A stretch of 64,000 nucleotides of DNA, from NCBI GenBank assembly GCA_029248405.1, contig JAQWJJ010000011.1, positions 1-64,000 on the forward strand, read 5' to 3'. Source of the DNA: Flavobacteriaceae bacterium (lineage in GTDB: Bacteria > Bacteroidota > Bacteroidia > Flavobacteriales > Flavobacteriaceae). The position numbers and the translations under genes are program-made. The notes beneath the pieces are model-generated. The model was not told the origin of the DNA. It was given only the letters and a program-made list of their open reading frames with translations, and did not search any database. Position 1 is the first letter of the stretch. Every line of letters starts with the position of its first letter. Below, in pieces: positions 1 to 7,999 of this stretch.

Positions 1-96
1 GCACCACCACCTCCACCAAAAGCAATTAAAGTTATCAAAGGAGTTAATGATACTAAATCAAATATTCCACCGCCACCTCCAAAAAAATTGAATTAA
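1..96 (+). CDS. C-terminal end of a proline-rich protein (partial)
   Basis: Frame 1 is open from the first base to a TAA at 94-96, giving the last 31 residues of a protein that begins upstream of the window. The tail holds two runs of five prolines separated by a short Lys/Val/Asn-rich linker and ends in KKLN. Such proline stretches occur in periplasm-spanning or cell-surface proteins (TonB-like and BlaR/M56-like proteins of Bacteroidota are examples), but no catalytic domain is visible and the family cannot be named. A terminator follows about 130 bases downstream, consistent with this being the last gene of its transcript. Confidence 0.5.
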   Translation, partial: APPPPPKAIKVIKGVNDTKSNIPPPPPKKLN

Positions 97-225
97 ATTA
101 GACAGGGGAAATCAAAATCATATTAGTTCAATTTTTCATAATAAGAGTCATTATATGATGAGTGTCAATTAAGTCTCTTGGAGTTAGACATATGTTCGAT
201 ATTTCAATAGAGTTATCTACTACCA

Positions 226-253
226 ACCCTTTCAGAAATGAGAGGGTTTTTTT
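226..253 (+). terminator. Rho-independent terminator
   Basis: An 8-bp stem, ACCCTTTC with GAGAGGGT (one G-T pair), closes a 6-base loop and runs directly into seven Ts. It probably ends transcription of the gene whose tail lies at 1-96. Confidence 0.7.
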
Positions 254-599
254 ATGCAGTTTACTCAAGAATACAAGAGGTCTTTGGGCGGATTTTTACA
301 CTTACGTATGATTTCTGAGACAATTCCAAAAACGGCAAGGCATCCAAAGAATAAGCAGCCAGAAATAAAAATCGTTGTATTAATGGCGATGGCAGATAGC
401 GGGTCCTTTAAATACTTTTTGAGTATATTAATGGTGGCTTGTAATCTTAGCTATATCGCAAATAAGAAGTGTCTTGAACTAAGACTTGGGTCCTTTATTA
501 TTCTGATTTTTCTTTTTTCGGGACATGCCTAAAACAATAGTAAAATAAAAATAGACATAAACTATAAAAATTATTATCCCAATAATAAACATCCACTTA
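254..599. other. Stretch without a convincing gene
   Basis: The only open frame is 92 codons on the + strand (254-532). It starts on the base after the T-run of the terminator, has no promoter or ribosome site in front, and its product matches nothing I recognise apart from one hydrophobic segment near the C-terminus. I regard it as probably non-coding. The rest is AT-rich with no visible structure. Confidence 0.3.
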
Positions 600-788
600 T
601 TATTCATAATAATTGTTTTTATCGTCTCTTCTTCTTTGTCTCAATGCAATGGCAAAACCTAAAATAGTTACAGGCCATAGGCCAACATAAAGACCCTCTA
701 ATTCATTTCCAGTAAACCAAAGTGAAACTGAGTAGAGAAAACTCAGAAAAGCCAGTACAATTGGATAATATTTCTTTAAAAAATTCAT
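600..788 (-). CDS. Small two-helix membrane protein, unknown function
   Basis: A 62-residue product with two hydrophobic segments (about residues 8-26 and 31-49), a short extra-membrane turn carrying Gly, Asn and Glu, and a basic cytoplasmic tail (RQRRR) followed by acidic and Tyr residues. The positive charges at both ends suggest both termini face the cytoplasm. A near-consensus -7 box (TATCTTTA) lies about 25 bases upstream. No family recognised. Its credibility rests on composition and topology only. Confidence 0.45.
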   Translation of the reverse strand: MNFLKKYYPIVLAFLSFLYSVSLWFTGNELEGLYVGLWPVTILGFAIALRQRRRDDKNNYYE

Positions 789-857
789 ATTGCCAATGAT
801 TAATTTGGAATAAAGATATGCAATATATCGGTGACTAGAGCAGGATATCCTATTGGT

Positions 858-968
858 TTAAGTTTTTCTTTTTAATTGACTTCCTAAACCTGCACCAAAA
901 CATAGGCCTAATACACTCCAAAGACCAACATTATCAGTAGCATTGCCAACGGCTTTTAAAATGGCCAA
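858..968 (-). other. Possible remnant or mini-gene with a glycine-rich membrane segment
   Basis: On the minus strand a frame is open for 47 codons (858-1001) without any ATG; a TTG at 966-968 would give 36 residues. The product contains a glycine-rich hydrophobic stretch (VLGLCFGAGLG) followed by a basic end (QLKRKT), like the last helix of a small membrane protein. It could be a tiny gene with a rare start, or the tail of a decayed gene. The remainder of 789-1071 shows nothing else. Confidence 0.2.
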
Positions 969-1071
969 GTTATTTGCCTTGCCTATTGAAGAGCTTTTTA
1001 TTTATAGCGACGGGAATTAGGCGATGCTTTTGGTTGCTGTTGCTGGAATTGACTCCATAGTCACCAAGTCA

Positions 1072-1284
1072 TTACGGCAATTCAAACAAATCTTCTACCT
1101 GGCAGTCCAGCGTGCGCGATATTTTTAGGGCCAAAACAGTCGAAGGAACATAAACGCCGTTTTCAATGGCGTTTATGCTCTTTCGAGAAACCTCTGCTTT
1201 AATGGACATTTCTTGCTGGGTTAGCCCGGCTTCTTTCCTTAAGGTTTCGAGGTTGTTTAAAAGCTTCTCGTGGTGCTTGCCCAA
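1072..1284 (-). CDS. XRE-family (Cro/C1-type) DNA-binding regulator, short form
   Basis: The 70-residue protein is little more than one helix-turn-helix domain of the Cro/C1 type (about residues 12-66): LRKEAGLTQQEMS forms helix 1-2, VSRKSINAIENG the recognition helix and turn, and PSTVLALKISRTL the closing helices. It ends in the EDLFEL motif typical of the YozG-like short regulators. These proteins are usually encoded next to a membrane protein, and here the stop of the upstream membrane-protein gene is 2 bases away, so the two are co-transcribed. The target is unknown; autoregulation of the pair is an inference. Confidence 0.85.
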   Translation of the reverse strand: MGKHHEKLLNNLETLRKEAGLTQQEMSIKAEVSRKSINAIENGVYVPSTVLALKISRTLDCQVEDLFELP

Positions 1285-1286
1285 AT

Positions 1287-1682
1287 CTACTTTTTTTCGA
1301 ATTCTTCTACTGCATTGGTAAGCTCCTGGCCTGTGTTGGGGTACAAGTAGCCTGCGATGATTGTCCCAATGCCGATCAAGCCTACTAATGCGCCAACACC
1401 TTCAAGAATACGCCCAAAAGCAATGGCGCCAAGCAAGTAGAGGCCTATGCCCACAAAAAGTGTGATGACCCCATTTCTTCTATAATCTAAGGGTTCTTTT
1501 TTTCGTTCTTCGAAAATATTAAGTAACTCATCGACTTTCGCGCTGTCCTCTAAATGTTTTGCGATTTCTACAACTGTTTCACGTTTGCCTTTTGCATCAT
1601 GATATTGCCAGAAAAAAGCAGCAAGAGGGATGCTGATTCCTGCAAGAATTCCTGCTACGGGGATGATAATACCTGCGTCCAT
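1287..1682 (-). CDS. Membrane protein paired with the XRE regulator (DUF6249-like)
   Basis: A 131-residue protein with an N-terminal membrane segment (about residues 5-25), a charged cytoplasmic helical linker (WQYHDAKGKRETVVEIAKHLE, then a run rich in Glu and Lys), and two further hydrophobic segments (about 72-112) separated by a short loop, ending in an acidic tail. The layout and the YP N motif near the C-terminus resemble small Bacteroidota membrane proteins labelled DUF6249; that match is from memory and moderate. It is the first gene of a two-gene minus-strand unit with the XRE regulator. Such pairs often behave as stress or signal modules, but nothing in the sequence shows the signal. 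Confidence 0.65.
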   Translation of the reverse strand: MDAGIIIPVAGILAGISIPLAAFFWQYHDAKGKRETVVEIAKHLEDSAKVDELLNIFEERKKEPLDYRRNGVITLFVGIGLYLLGAIAFGRILEGVGALVGLIGIGTIIAGYLYPNTGQELTNAVEEFEKK

Positions 1683-1954
1683 TTTTTATTGGTTTAAAAG
1701 TGTAACTCAAACGTAACATAATTTTTATGAGTAGCAAAGGTTACACTGAAATAATTTTTTTTTTTTTGATGTGTTGTTTTATTCCATGATCGCGCAGTAG
1801 TGGCGTACTCGTTTGTCCATATTTCGGTTTAACGATTTTGGTGGTGATGTCATGGCAATGATGTGACCTTATAGGTGATGATGTAGTAGAGCAGTCAGGT
1901 GTGTCAGGGGCAATATTTTTTGCAGTATGCTGCCATTAAAACACATGATTACAG

Positions 1955-1966
1955 GGTCATATGACC
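1955..1966. promoter_or_regulatory. Perfect 12-bp palindrome, candidate operator
   Basis: GGTCATATGACC is a perfect inverted repeat in the gap upstream of the glycan locus, about 170 bases before its first start codon. A dimeric regulator could bind it; no regulator gene for sugars is adjacent, so this is only a candidate. Confidence 0.25.
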
Positions 1967-2091
1967 ATTTAATTCAGTTTTTCTTTAGGCGCTATTGTAG
2001 TGATGCTGTATACTTATTGTATAGTTTTTTTATTTCCACCACGAGATATTTTATAGTAATTTGAACCAATTAAATAATCGTCTATATGGAC

Positions 2092-2112
2092 AGCACCGAT
2101 ATGGTGCTTTTT
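2092..2112 (+). terminator. Terminator-like hairpin just before the glycan locus
   Basis: AGCACC and GGTGCT form a 6-bp stem around the 5-base loop GATAT, followed by five Ts. It ends about 20 bases before the start of the phosphorylase gene, so it may stop read-through from upstream or act as an attenuator in the leader. The stem is short, so its strength is uncertain. Confidence 0.4.
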
Positions 2113-2133
2113 GTTATCATCACATATCAATAA

Positions 2134-5100
2134 ATGAAAAATAAACTCAATATATTCATTGGTGAACAGCCAATGCAATCAAGATCTCATCAAGTAGAGG
2201 GCAAAGAAGTTACCTTAAATGGTGAGATGTTTTATAAAATTGAAAATGTCGATGGGATGCGTCCCTTCTTCATGAGCATTGTCAGTCATTCTGACCATTG
2301 GCTTTTTATCTCCAGTACAGGTGCCCTGTCTGCAGGCCGAAAGAATTCTAATTTTGCCTTGTTCCCATATTATACTGATGACAAAATTACGGAGTCTGGT
2401 GAGCATACTGGGAGCAAATCTTCATTTCTGGTAGACAAGGCCCAACGATCTTATCTTTGGGAACCATTTTCTGCGCGCTATTACGGGGTGTATCAGGTGA
2501 GTCGACACTTGTATAAGAATGCTTACGGCAACAAGATTGTTTTTGAAGAAGTCAATCATGATCTTGGTCTCAAATTCACTTATGAATGGAATTCTAGCGA
2601 GACCTATGGTTTTGTGCGTCAGTCAAGGCTGACGAATATTGGTCTGCAACCATTGTGTGTGCGTGCTTTGGATGGAATCCAAAACATATTGCCTTATGGT
2701 GTCCCTGAAGGCCTTCAGGGCAGTTCAAGTAATTTGGTAGATGCTTACAAGAAGTGTGAGCTAGAATCTGACGAAGGTGTCGGAATATATGCCTTGAGTG
2801 CGATCATCTCGGATAAGGCTGAGCCTAGCGAGGCCTTGAAGGCAAATGTTGTTTGGTCTCTAGGACTAGAACAACCAGTAATTTTACTTTCAGCAAGGCA
2901 GTTGGATGACTTCAGAAATGGTCGGGCTTTGGAGACTGAGCTTGATGTCAAAGCGGAGCGCGGTGCTTATTTTTTGAGTGCGGATCTAGAGTTGAAACCA
3001 GAACAAGAACAGAGTTGGATTATTGTTGCGAATGTGAGTCAATCAATCAGTGATGTGGTCAAGATCAAACAAGATCTCAGAGATCGTGATGCCCTCAAAT
3101 CATCCGTCGATCGAGACATTAAGGCTGGGACAGAGCAACTTATTGCATTGGTTGGGGCGAGTGATGGGCTTCAGATGACAGGAGACCGCAGACGCAACAT
3201 ACGGCATTTCGCCAATACCATGTTTAATGTGATGCGCGGTGGAATTTTTGATCACAATTATTCAATCGATAAAAAGGACTTTAGGGCGTATTTAGAAAAG
3301 GCCAATCACAAGGTTTATTTCAAAAAGACAGCCCTTATTGAGGCGCTCCCTGAGACCTTTGATTTATCCCATTTACAGCAAATTGTAGGGCAGGATGAAG
3401 ACCTCAATTTCAGACGTCTTTGTGCAGAGTATCTGCCGCTAAAGTTCAGTCGACGTCACGGAGATCCGAGCAGACCTTGGAATAAATTTTCAATCAATCT
3501 GCGCAATGAAGATGACGGCACCAAAATTCTGGATTATCAAGGCAATTGGCGTGATATTTTCCAGAATTGGGAGGCACTTGCTCATGCCTATCCGGAGTTC
3601 ATTGAAGGCATGATTTTTAAGTTTCTTAATGCCTCTACTTTTGACGGGTACAATCCATACCGCGTATTTAAGGATGGGTTTGAGTGGGAAACTATCGAGC
3701 CAGATAATCCATGGTCGTACATTGGTTATTGGGGGGATCACCAAATTATTTATTTGCTCAAATTCCTTGAGTTTATTGAGGCCTATTATCCAGAAAAGCT
3801 CAAAAGCTATTTTGCGCAAGACTTGTTTGTTTACGCTAATGTGCCTTACCGCATCAAGCCCTATCAGGACCTCCTTGAAGATCCCAAGAATACCATCGAT
3901 TTTGATCACGATCGTGAAGCAAAAATTCAATTCAAGAAAGAAGAAATTGGGGGAGATGGTGCACTGTTGCGTGAAGCACATGTGTTCATTTACAAAGTCA
4001 ATTTTATTGAAAAAATATTGGCGACTGTTTTGGCAAAAGTCGCCAACTTTATTCCAGAGGGTGGTATTTGGATGAATACCCAAAGGCCTGAGTGGAACGA
4101 TGCCAATAATGCACTAGTGGGCAATGGTGTTTCGATGGTGACGCTTTATTATTTACGTCGTTTTCTCAAGTTTTTTGCTGGAGTGCTGGATCAATCTGGG
4201 GTAGTAAATGTACCTATCTCAAAGGAGTTATATTCCTTTTTTGGCCGCGTTAAACAGACCTTCGAGCAACACGAGTCGCTATTGTCTGGGCCATTAACGG
4301 ACCAACAGCGCAAACAAGTTTTGGATGGTCTAGGTATGGCGGCGAGTGATTACCGTTTAGGAATATATGATCACGACTTTAGCGGAGAAAAGCAAGAATT
4401 AGCACTTGGTGATATTAGCGCATTTGTGGCGATAACCTTATCGTTTTTGGAGCACTCTATTGCGTCAAACAAACGCCCAGATCAACTTTATCACGCCTAC
4501 AATTTGATGACAGTTTCTCAGGACAATGGTATAAAAATTACGGCATTACCAGAGATGCTAGAAGGACAAGTGTCCGTGCTCAGCTCTGGATCCCTTTCGG
4601 TGCAAGAGGGTCTCGAGTTGCTTGATGCGCTCAAAGCAAGTGATTTGTTTCGAGAGGACCAATACAGCTATGTTCTGTATCCCAATAAATCACTTCCTCG
4701 TTTTTTGAAGAAAAATAATATTGCAACAGAAGTCGTTGAGACATCACCCTTGTTGCGCTCATTAGTTTCTGAGGGAAATACGGACGTGATCACACAGGAT
4801 GTAGCCGGAGTCCATCACTTTAACGGTAATTTTAATAATGTCAATAACCTCAAAAAGGCCCTTAATGAGCTGCCTGCAAAGTACCACCACCTAGTGGCTG
4901 AAGAAGCCGAGCAAATTTTGGAGGTCTACGAATCGATTTTTGATCACAAATCCTTTACAGGACGATCGGGAACATTTTTTGGTTATGAAGGCTTGGGATC
5001 AATTTATTGGCATATGGTTTCTAAATTGCGCCTCGCTGTATTTGAAGTAACCCAGAAAGCAATGGATGATCAAGTAGATCCGTCAATTATTGGTCGATTA

Positions 5101-5595
5101 TTCGATCATTATTTTGAAATTAATGCTGGTATTGGTGCCCATAAATCTCCTGAGCTTTATGGCGCATTCCCTACAGATCCATATTCCCATACTCCCGGCG
5201 GTAAAGGAGCTCAGCAGCCTGGTATGACCGGTCAAGTTAAGGAAGATTTACTCTGTCGTTTTGGAGAATTGGGCCTAAGGGTGCGCAATGGAGTTATTGC
5301 TTTTGATACTGCCATGTTGCATGATTCTGAATTTTTGACCCAAGAAACACAATTTGATTATGTCGATGTGGCGCAAGTCAAACTCAGCCTTGCGCTCAAA
5401 GCCGGCGCTCTAGCCTTTACAATATGTCAAGTGCCTGTGGTTTATGAAAAAGCTGAGCAACCTTCTGTTAATGTTCACTTTAGTGATGGTTCGTCTCAAA
5501 CATTTAAAGGAAATGCTTTAGATAGTGTGGTGACAGAAAAAATATTTAAGAGGACTAATGATGTGGCTCATATACGGGTCTTTATTGAGGCGTGA
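2134..5595 (+). CDS. GH94-like glucan phosphorylase, GH149/GH161 type
   Basis: An 1153-residue protein without signal peptide, hence cytoplasmic. The N-terminal part (about 20-320) is beta-rich, like the beta-sandwich of cellobiose-phosphorylase relatives. The C-terminal two thirds contain the alpha-barrel features: GGDGALLREAHVF (about 607-619) and GGIW...EWNDANNALVGNGVSM (about 643-669), which align with the GH94 signature (D/E)WNDGxN...GxGES. This makes D656 the candidate general acid. At over 1100 residues it is far longer than cellobiose phosphorylase (about 800) and fits GH149 or GH161 beta-1,3-glucan phosphorylases, which release glucose-1-phosphate from beta-1,3-glucooligosaccharides. 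The GH17 and GH30 neighbours support beta-1,3-glucan. The fold class is well supported; family number and substrate are inferred. Confidence 0.75.
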   Translation: MKNKLNIFIGEQPMQSRSHQVEGKEVTLNGEMFYKIENVDGMRPFFMSIVSHSDHWLFISSTGALSAGRKNSNFALFPYYTDDKITESGEHTGSKSSFLVDKAQRSYLWEPFSARYYGVYQVSRHLYKNAYGNKIVFEEVNHDLGLKFTYEWNSSETYGFVRQSRLTNIGLQPLCVRALDGIQNILPYGVPEGLQGSSSNLVDAYKKCELESDEGVGIYALSAIISDKAEPSEALKANVVWSLGLEQPVILLSARQLDDFRNGRALETELDVKAERGAYFLSADLELKPEQEQSWIIVANVSQSISDVVKIKQDLRDRDALKSSVDRDIKAGTEQLIALVGASDGLQMTGDRRRNIRHFANTMFNVMRGGIFDHNYSIDKKDFRAYLEKANHKVYFKKTALIEALPETFDLSHLQQIVGQDEDLNFRRLCAEYLPLKFSRRHGDPSRPWNKFSINLRNEDDGTKILDYQGNWRDIFQNWEALAHAYPEFIEGMIFKFLNASTFDGYNPYRVFKDGFEWETIEPDNPWSYIGYWGDHQIIYLLKFLEFIEAYYPEKLKSYFAQDLFVYANVPYRIKPYQDLLEDPKNTIDFDHDREAKIQFKKEEIGGDGALLREAHVFIYKVNFIEKILATVLAKVANFIPEGGIWMNTQRPEWNDANNALVGNGVSMVTLYYLRRFLKFFAGVLDQSGVVNVPISKELYSFFGRVKQTFEQHESLLSGPLTDQQRKQVLDGLGMAASDYRLGIYDHDFSGEKQELALGDISAFVAITLSFLEHSIASNKRPDQLYHAYNLMTVSQDNGIKITALPEMLEGQVSVLSSGSLSVQEGLELLDALKASDLFREDQYSYVLYPNKSLPRFLKKNNIATEVVETSPLLRSLVSEGNTDVITQDVAGVHHFNGNFNNVNNLKKALNELPAKYHHLVAEEAEQILEVYESIFDHKSFTGRSGTFFGYEGLGSIYWHMVSKLRLAVFEVTQKAMDDQVDPSIIGRLFDHYFEINAGIGAHKSPELYGAFPTDPYSHTPGGKGAQQPGMTGQVKEDLLCRFGELGLRVRNGVIAFDTAMLHDSEFLTQETQFDYVDVAQVKLSLALKAGALAFTICQVPVVYEKAEQPSVNVHFSDGSSQTFKGNALDSVVTEKIFKRTNDVAHIRVFIEA

Positions 5596-5617
5596 GATAA
5601 TAAATACAACACAACGA

Positions 5618-6940
5618 ATGATCAGCAGTGATAACTTTGGGTTAAAATTAATGGGTACAGTCCTTTTGACTTTTATCATTTTTGGTTGCGTAGAAAAATC
5701 AAAACCAACTATGATGTCAGAAGCCAAAACAGCAGCAGAGATTCTGGGACATCCAGATTACTTGGCCATGTCTTACGGGGGCTACCGAACTAAGTCTCGG
5801 GAGGACCAACCCAAAATCTATCAGATAAAGGAGGACCTGCTATTATTGCATGCTATGGGGGTAAGAATTGTACGCACCTATAATATGCAATTTGATCATG
5901 CCCCAAACGTGGTCAAGGCCATCCAAGAGCTCAAAAATGAGGATCCCGAATTTGAGATGTACGTCATGCTCGGCGCCTGGATTGATTGTGCCAATGCCTG
6001 GACAGACCAGCCTGATCACTCCAAGGAGAATGTCCAGGCCAATACCATCGAAATAGAGCGGGCCGCTGCTCTAGCAAGTGACTACCCAGACATCGTTAAA
6101 ATCATTGCCGTAGGAAACGAAGCGATGGTGCATTGGGCTTCGAGTTATTTTGTTGGACCCTCGGTCATTCTCAAATGGGTTAATCACCTGCAAGAGCTCA
6201 AGGCAAAAGGTGTATTAAGTCAAGATCTCTGGGTCACCAGTTCGGATAATTTTGCTTCATGGGGCGGCGGCGGTGAGGAATACCATCAACCCGACTTGAT
6301 CAAGTTGATCGCATCAGTGGATTATATTTCTATGCACACTTATGCCTTCCATGACACGCATTATAACGCGGCGTATTGGAAAAATGCTGGATCCTCCAAT
6401 CCGGAAGCGCAGGACCAAGAACCTTCGGCCATGAGTTCGGTTACAGGAAGAAAGAAAGTTTTGCAACCTTTTATGACTGCCGCTATTGACTTGACAATTG
6501 CGCAGGTCGAGCAGGTAAGGTCATTTGTCACGGGTTTAGGTATAGACAAACCCATTCATATTGGAGAAACTGGTTGGTCGAGCCAATCTGACGGATTTTT
6601 TGGTGCAGATGGGTCTCGCGCAGCAGATCAATTGAAGCAAGCCATGTATTATGAAACTTTGATGGGTTGGTGTCGCGAGCAAAACATGAGTTGCTTCTTC
6701 TTTGAGGCTTTTGATGAGCAATGGAAGAGCAGTGCCAATCCTTCAGATCCTGAAAACCATTTTGGTTTATTTGAACTCGATGGATCCGCTAAATATGTGC
6801 TATGGCCTTTAGTGGATCAAGGTATTTTTGAGGGCTTGTCTCGAGAAGGACAGCGCATTAAAAAGACATTTGACGGCCAGGTTGATCGACTGATAGAATC
6901 GGCGTTAATTCCGCAGAATGAAAAATTAATCAAGCATTAA
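5618..6940 (+). CDS. GH17 family beta-1,3-glucanase-like lipoprotein
   Basis: A 440-residue lipoprotein: the N-terminus has a hydrophobic segment ending in the lipobox IFGC (Cys about residue 24). The mature part is a GH17-type TIM barrel: YGGYR near the start, VRTYN on an early strand, VGNEAM with the acid/base E168, and HIGETGWSS with the nucleophile E317, then EAFDEQWK on the last strand. GH17 enzymes cut or rearrange beta-1,3-glucans. I chose the ATG at 5618 because the longer frame from 5558 would overlap the phosphorylase gene and spoil the signal peptide. It starts 22 bases after the phosphorylase stop and ends 3 bases before the next gene, so it is in the operon. Probably anchored on the cell surface or periplasmic side of the outer membrane. 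Confidence 0.88.
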   Translation: MISSDNFGLKLMGTVLLTFIIFGCVEKSKPTMMSEAKTAAEILGHPDYLAMSYGGYRTKSREDQPKIYQIKEDLLLLHAMGVRIVRTYNMQFDHAPNVVKAIQELKNEDPEFEMYVMLGAWIDCANAWTDQPDHSKENVQANTIEIERAAALASDYPDIVKIIAVGNEAMVHWASSYFVGPSVILKWVNHLQELKAKGVLSQDLWVTSSDNFASWGGGGEEYHQPDLIKLIASVDYISMHTYAFHDTHYNAAYWKNAGSSNPEAQDQEPSAMSSVTGRKKVLQPFMTAAIDLTIAQVEQVRSFVTGLGIDKPIHIGETGWSSQSDGFFGADGSRAADQLKQAMYYETLMGWCREQNMSCFFFEAFDEQWKSSANPSDPENHFGLFELDGSAKYVLWPLVDQGIFEGLSREGQRIKKTFDGQVDRLIESALIPQNEKLIKH

Positions 6941-6943
6941 CTG

Positions 6944-7999
6944 ATGATTCTGAAAAACCACCAATTGATTTTTGTTTTCTTGCTGTCTTTATTGATGACG
7001 GCTACTTCCTGTCAGGGCCAGGGCATGACAGATAAGGTGACATTAGTGCACAGAAACCTCAAACTCAATGGTGCCTCCTATTTCATCAAAGGCATTTGTT
7101 ATCATCCAGTACCTCGAGGCAAAACCAAACGCGACTTTGGCTCATTAGATCAGGATTTGAAACTCATGAATGAGGCGGGGATCAATACCATAAGAGTTTA
7201 TGAGCCGATTGCCCAGCGCAGCGTATTGGACAAAATTCATCAGGCAGGGCTTAAGGTGATCATGGGCTTTGGATATAATCAAGAGGGCTATTATGATTTG
7301 CAATCGGGAAGTTATTTGGATTATGTAAAGGAATTCAAAGACCACAATGCCATTCTTTTTTGGGAATTGGGTAATGAATATAACTATCACCCATAATGGT
7401 TTGATGGTGATATCGGCAATTGGTACCAGACGCTCAATAATGCCGCACAGGCCATTCATAGGATTGATTCCAACCACCCTGTATCAACCGCTCATGGTGA
7501 CGTGCCTGATGACCAAGCCTTGTCAGCTGCCCAAGACCTTGATCTTTGGGGGCTCAATGTCTATCGGTGGGATGAGCCTGAATCCGCAATTGAACAGTGG
7601 AAGGCCTCAAGCGACAAAGCATTTTACCTTTCTGAGGCTGGTGCAGACAGTTATATGAAAATCGCAAAGCATGGCTTCGCCCAAGGGGAAAATCAACGTG
7701 CGCAAGCCGTCGCTAACGGCCGAATCATATCGAAAGTCTTGCGCCCTGAATCTGAGTCCTCGGGCATTGTTATATTTTCCTTTGCTGATGGACTTTGGAA
7801 AGCTGGTGACCCAAGCCAGCAAGATGTAGGTGGCTGGGCACCAGAGAGCAGTGGTGTGCCTTATGACGGAACCGCGAACGAAGAATATTGGGGTATTGTA
7901 GACATTGATAGAAACAAAAAGGAGACTTTTGCCCTCATTAAAGTGTTGTTCCATCAACCTGACCCCGTTCAGGTTCAATCAGACCACCACCATGAATAG
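6944..7999 (+). pseudogene. TIM-barrel glycoside hydrolase lipoprotein interrupted by an in-frame TAA
   Basis: The reading frame encodes a lipoprotein of about 351 residues (signal ending TATSC) with a GH2/GH5-like TIM barrel: KGICYHPVPRG near the N-terminus, INTIRVYEP, ELGNEYNYHP with the likely acid/base E145, and YLSEAGADSY with the likely nucleophile E231. Codon 151 (7394-7396) is TAA, directly after EYNYHP; the same frame continues with WFDGDIGNWY and stays open to 7999. There is no frameshift. One base change (for example GAA to TAA) would explain it. Without read-through only a 150-residue fragment lacking the nucleophile is made. It may be a recent pseudogene, a polymorphism or a base-calling error. 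The last 8 bases overlap the GH30 start. Substrate unknown; the operon suggests beta-glucan. Confidence 0.85.

Larger units (their letters stand above)
1683..2133. other. Intergenic region between divergent units
   Basis: About 450 bases separate the minus-strand membrane-protein/XRE unit from the plus-strand glycan locus. It contains a T-run near 1757-1769, a perfect 12-bp palindrome at 1955-1966 and a terminator-like hairpin at 2092-2112 (both listed separately). No perfect TAnnTTTG box was found for the glycan locus. No credible gene. Confidence 0.6.

Noticed and set aside
254-532. A 92-codon frame after the first terminator
   Set aside because: It begins on the base after the T-run, has no promoter or ribosome site, and its product looks like translated non-coding DNA.
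3490-4083. A 197-codon frame on the minus strand inside the phosphorylase gene
   Set aside because: It lies wholly antisense to a well-supported coding frame, and its product has no recognisable motif. The same applies to the antisense frames at 8751-9224, 41570-41950, 45507-46043, 55724-56200 and 57007-57780.
5558-5617. Extended N-terminus of the GH17 lipoprotein
   Set aside because: It would overlap the phosphorylase gene and place charged residues before the lipoprotein signal. Similar extensions before ilvB, ilvN, rsgA, dtd, the protease, mraZ, rsmH and murD were rejected for the same kind of reason.
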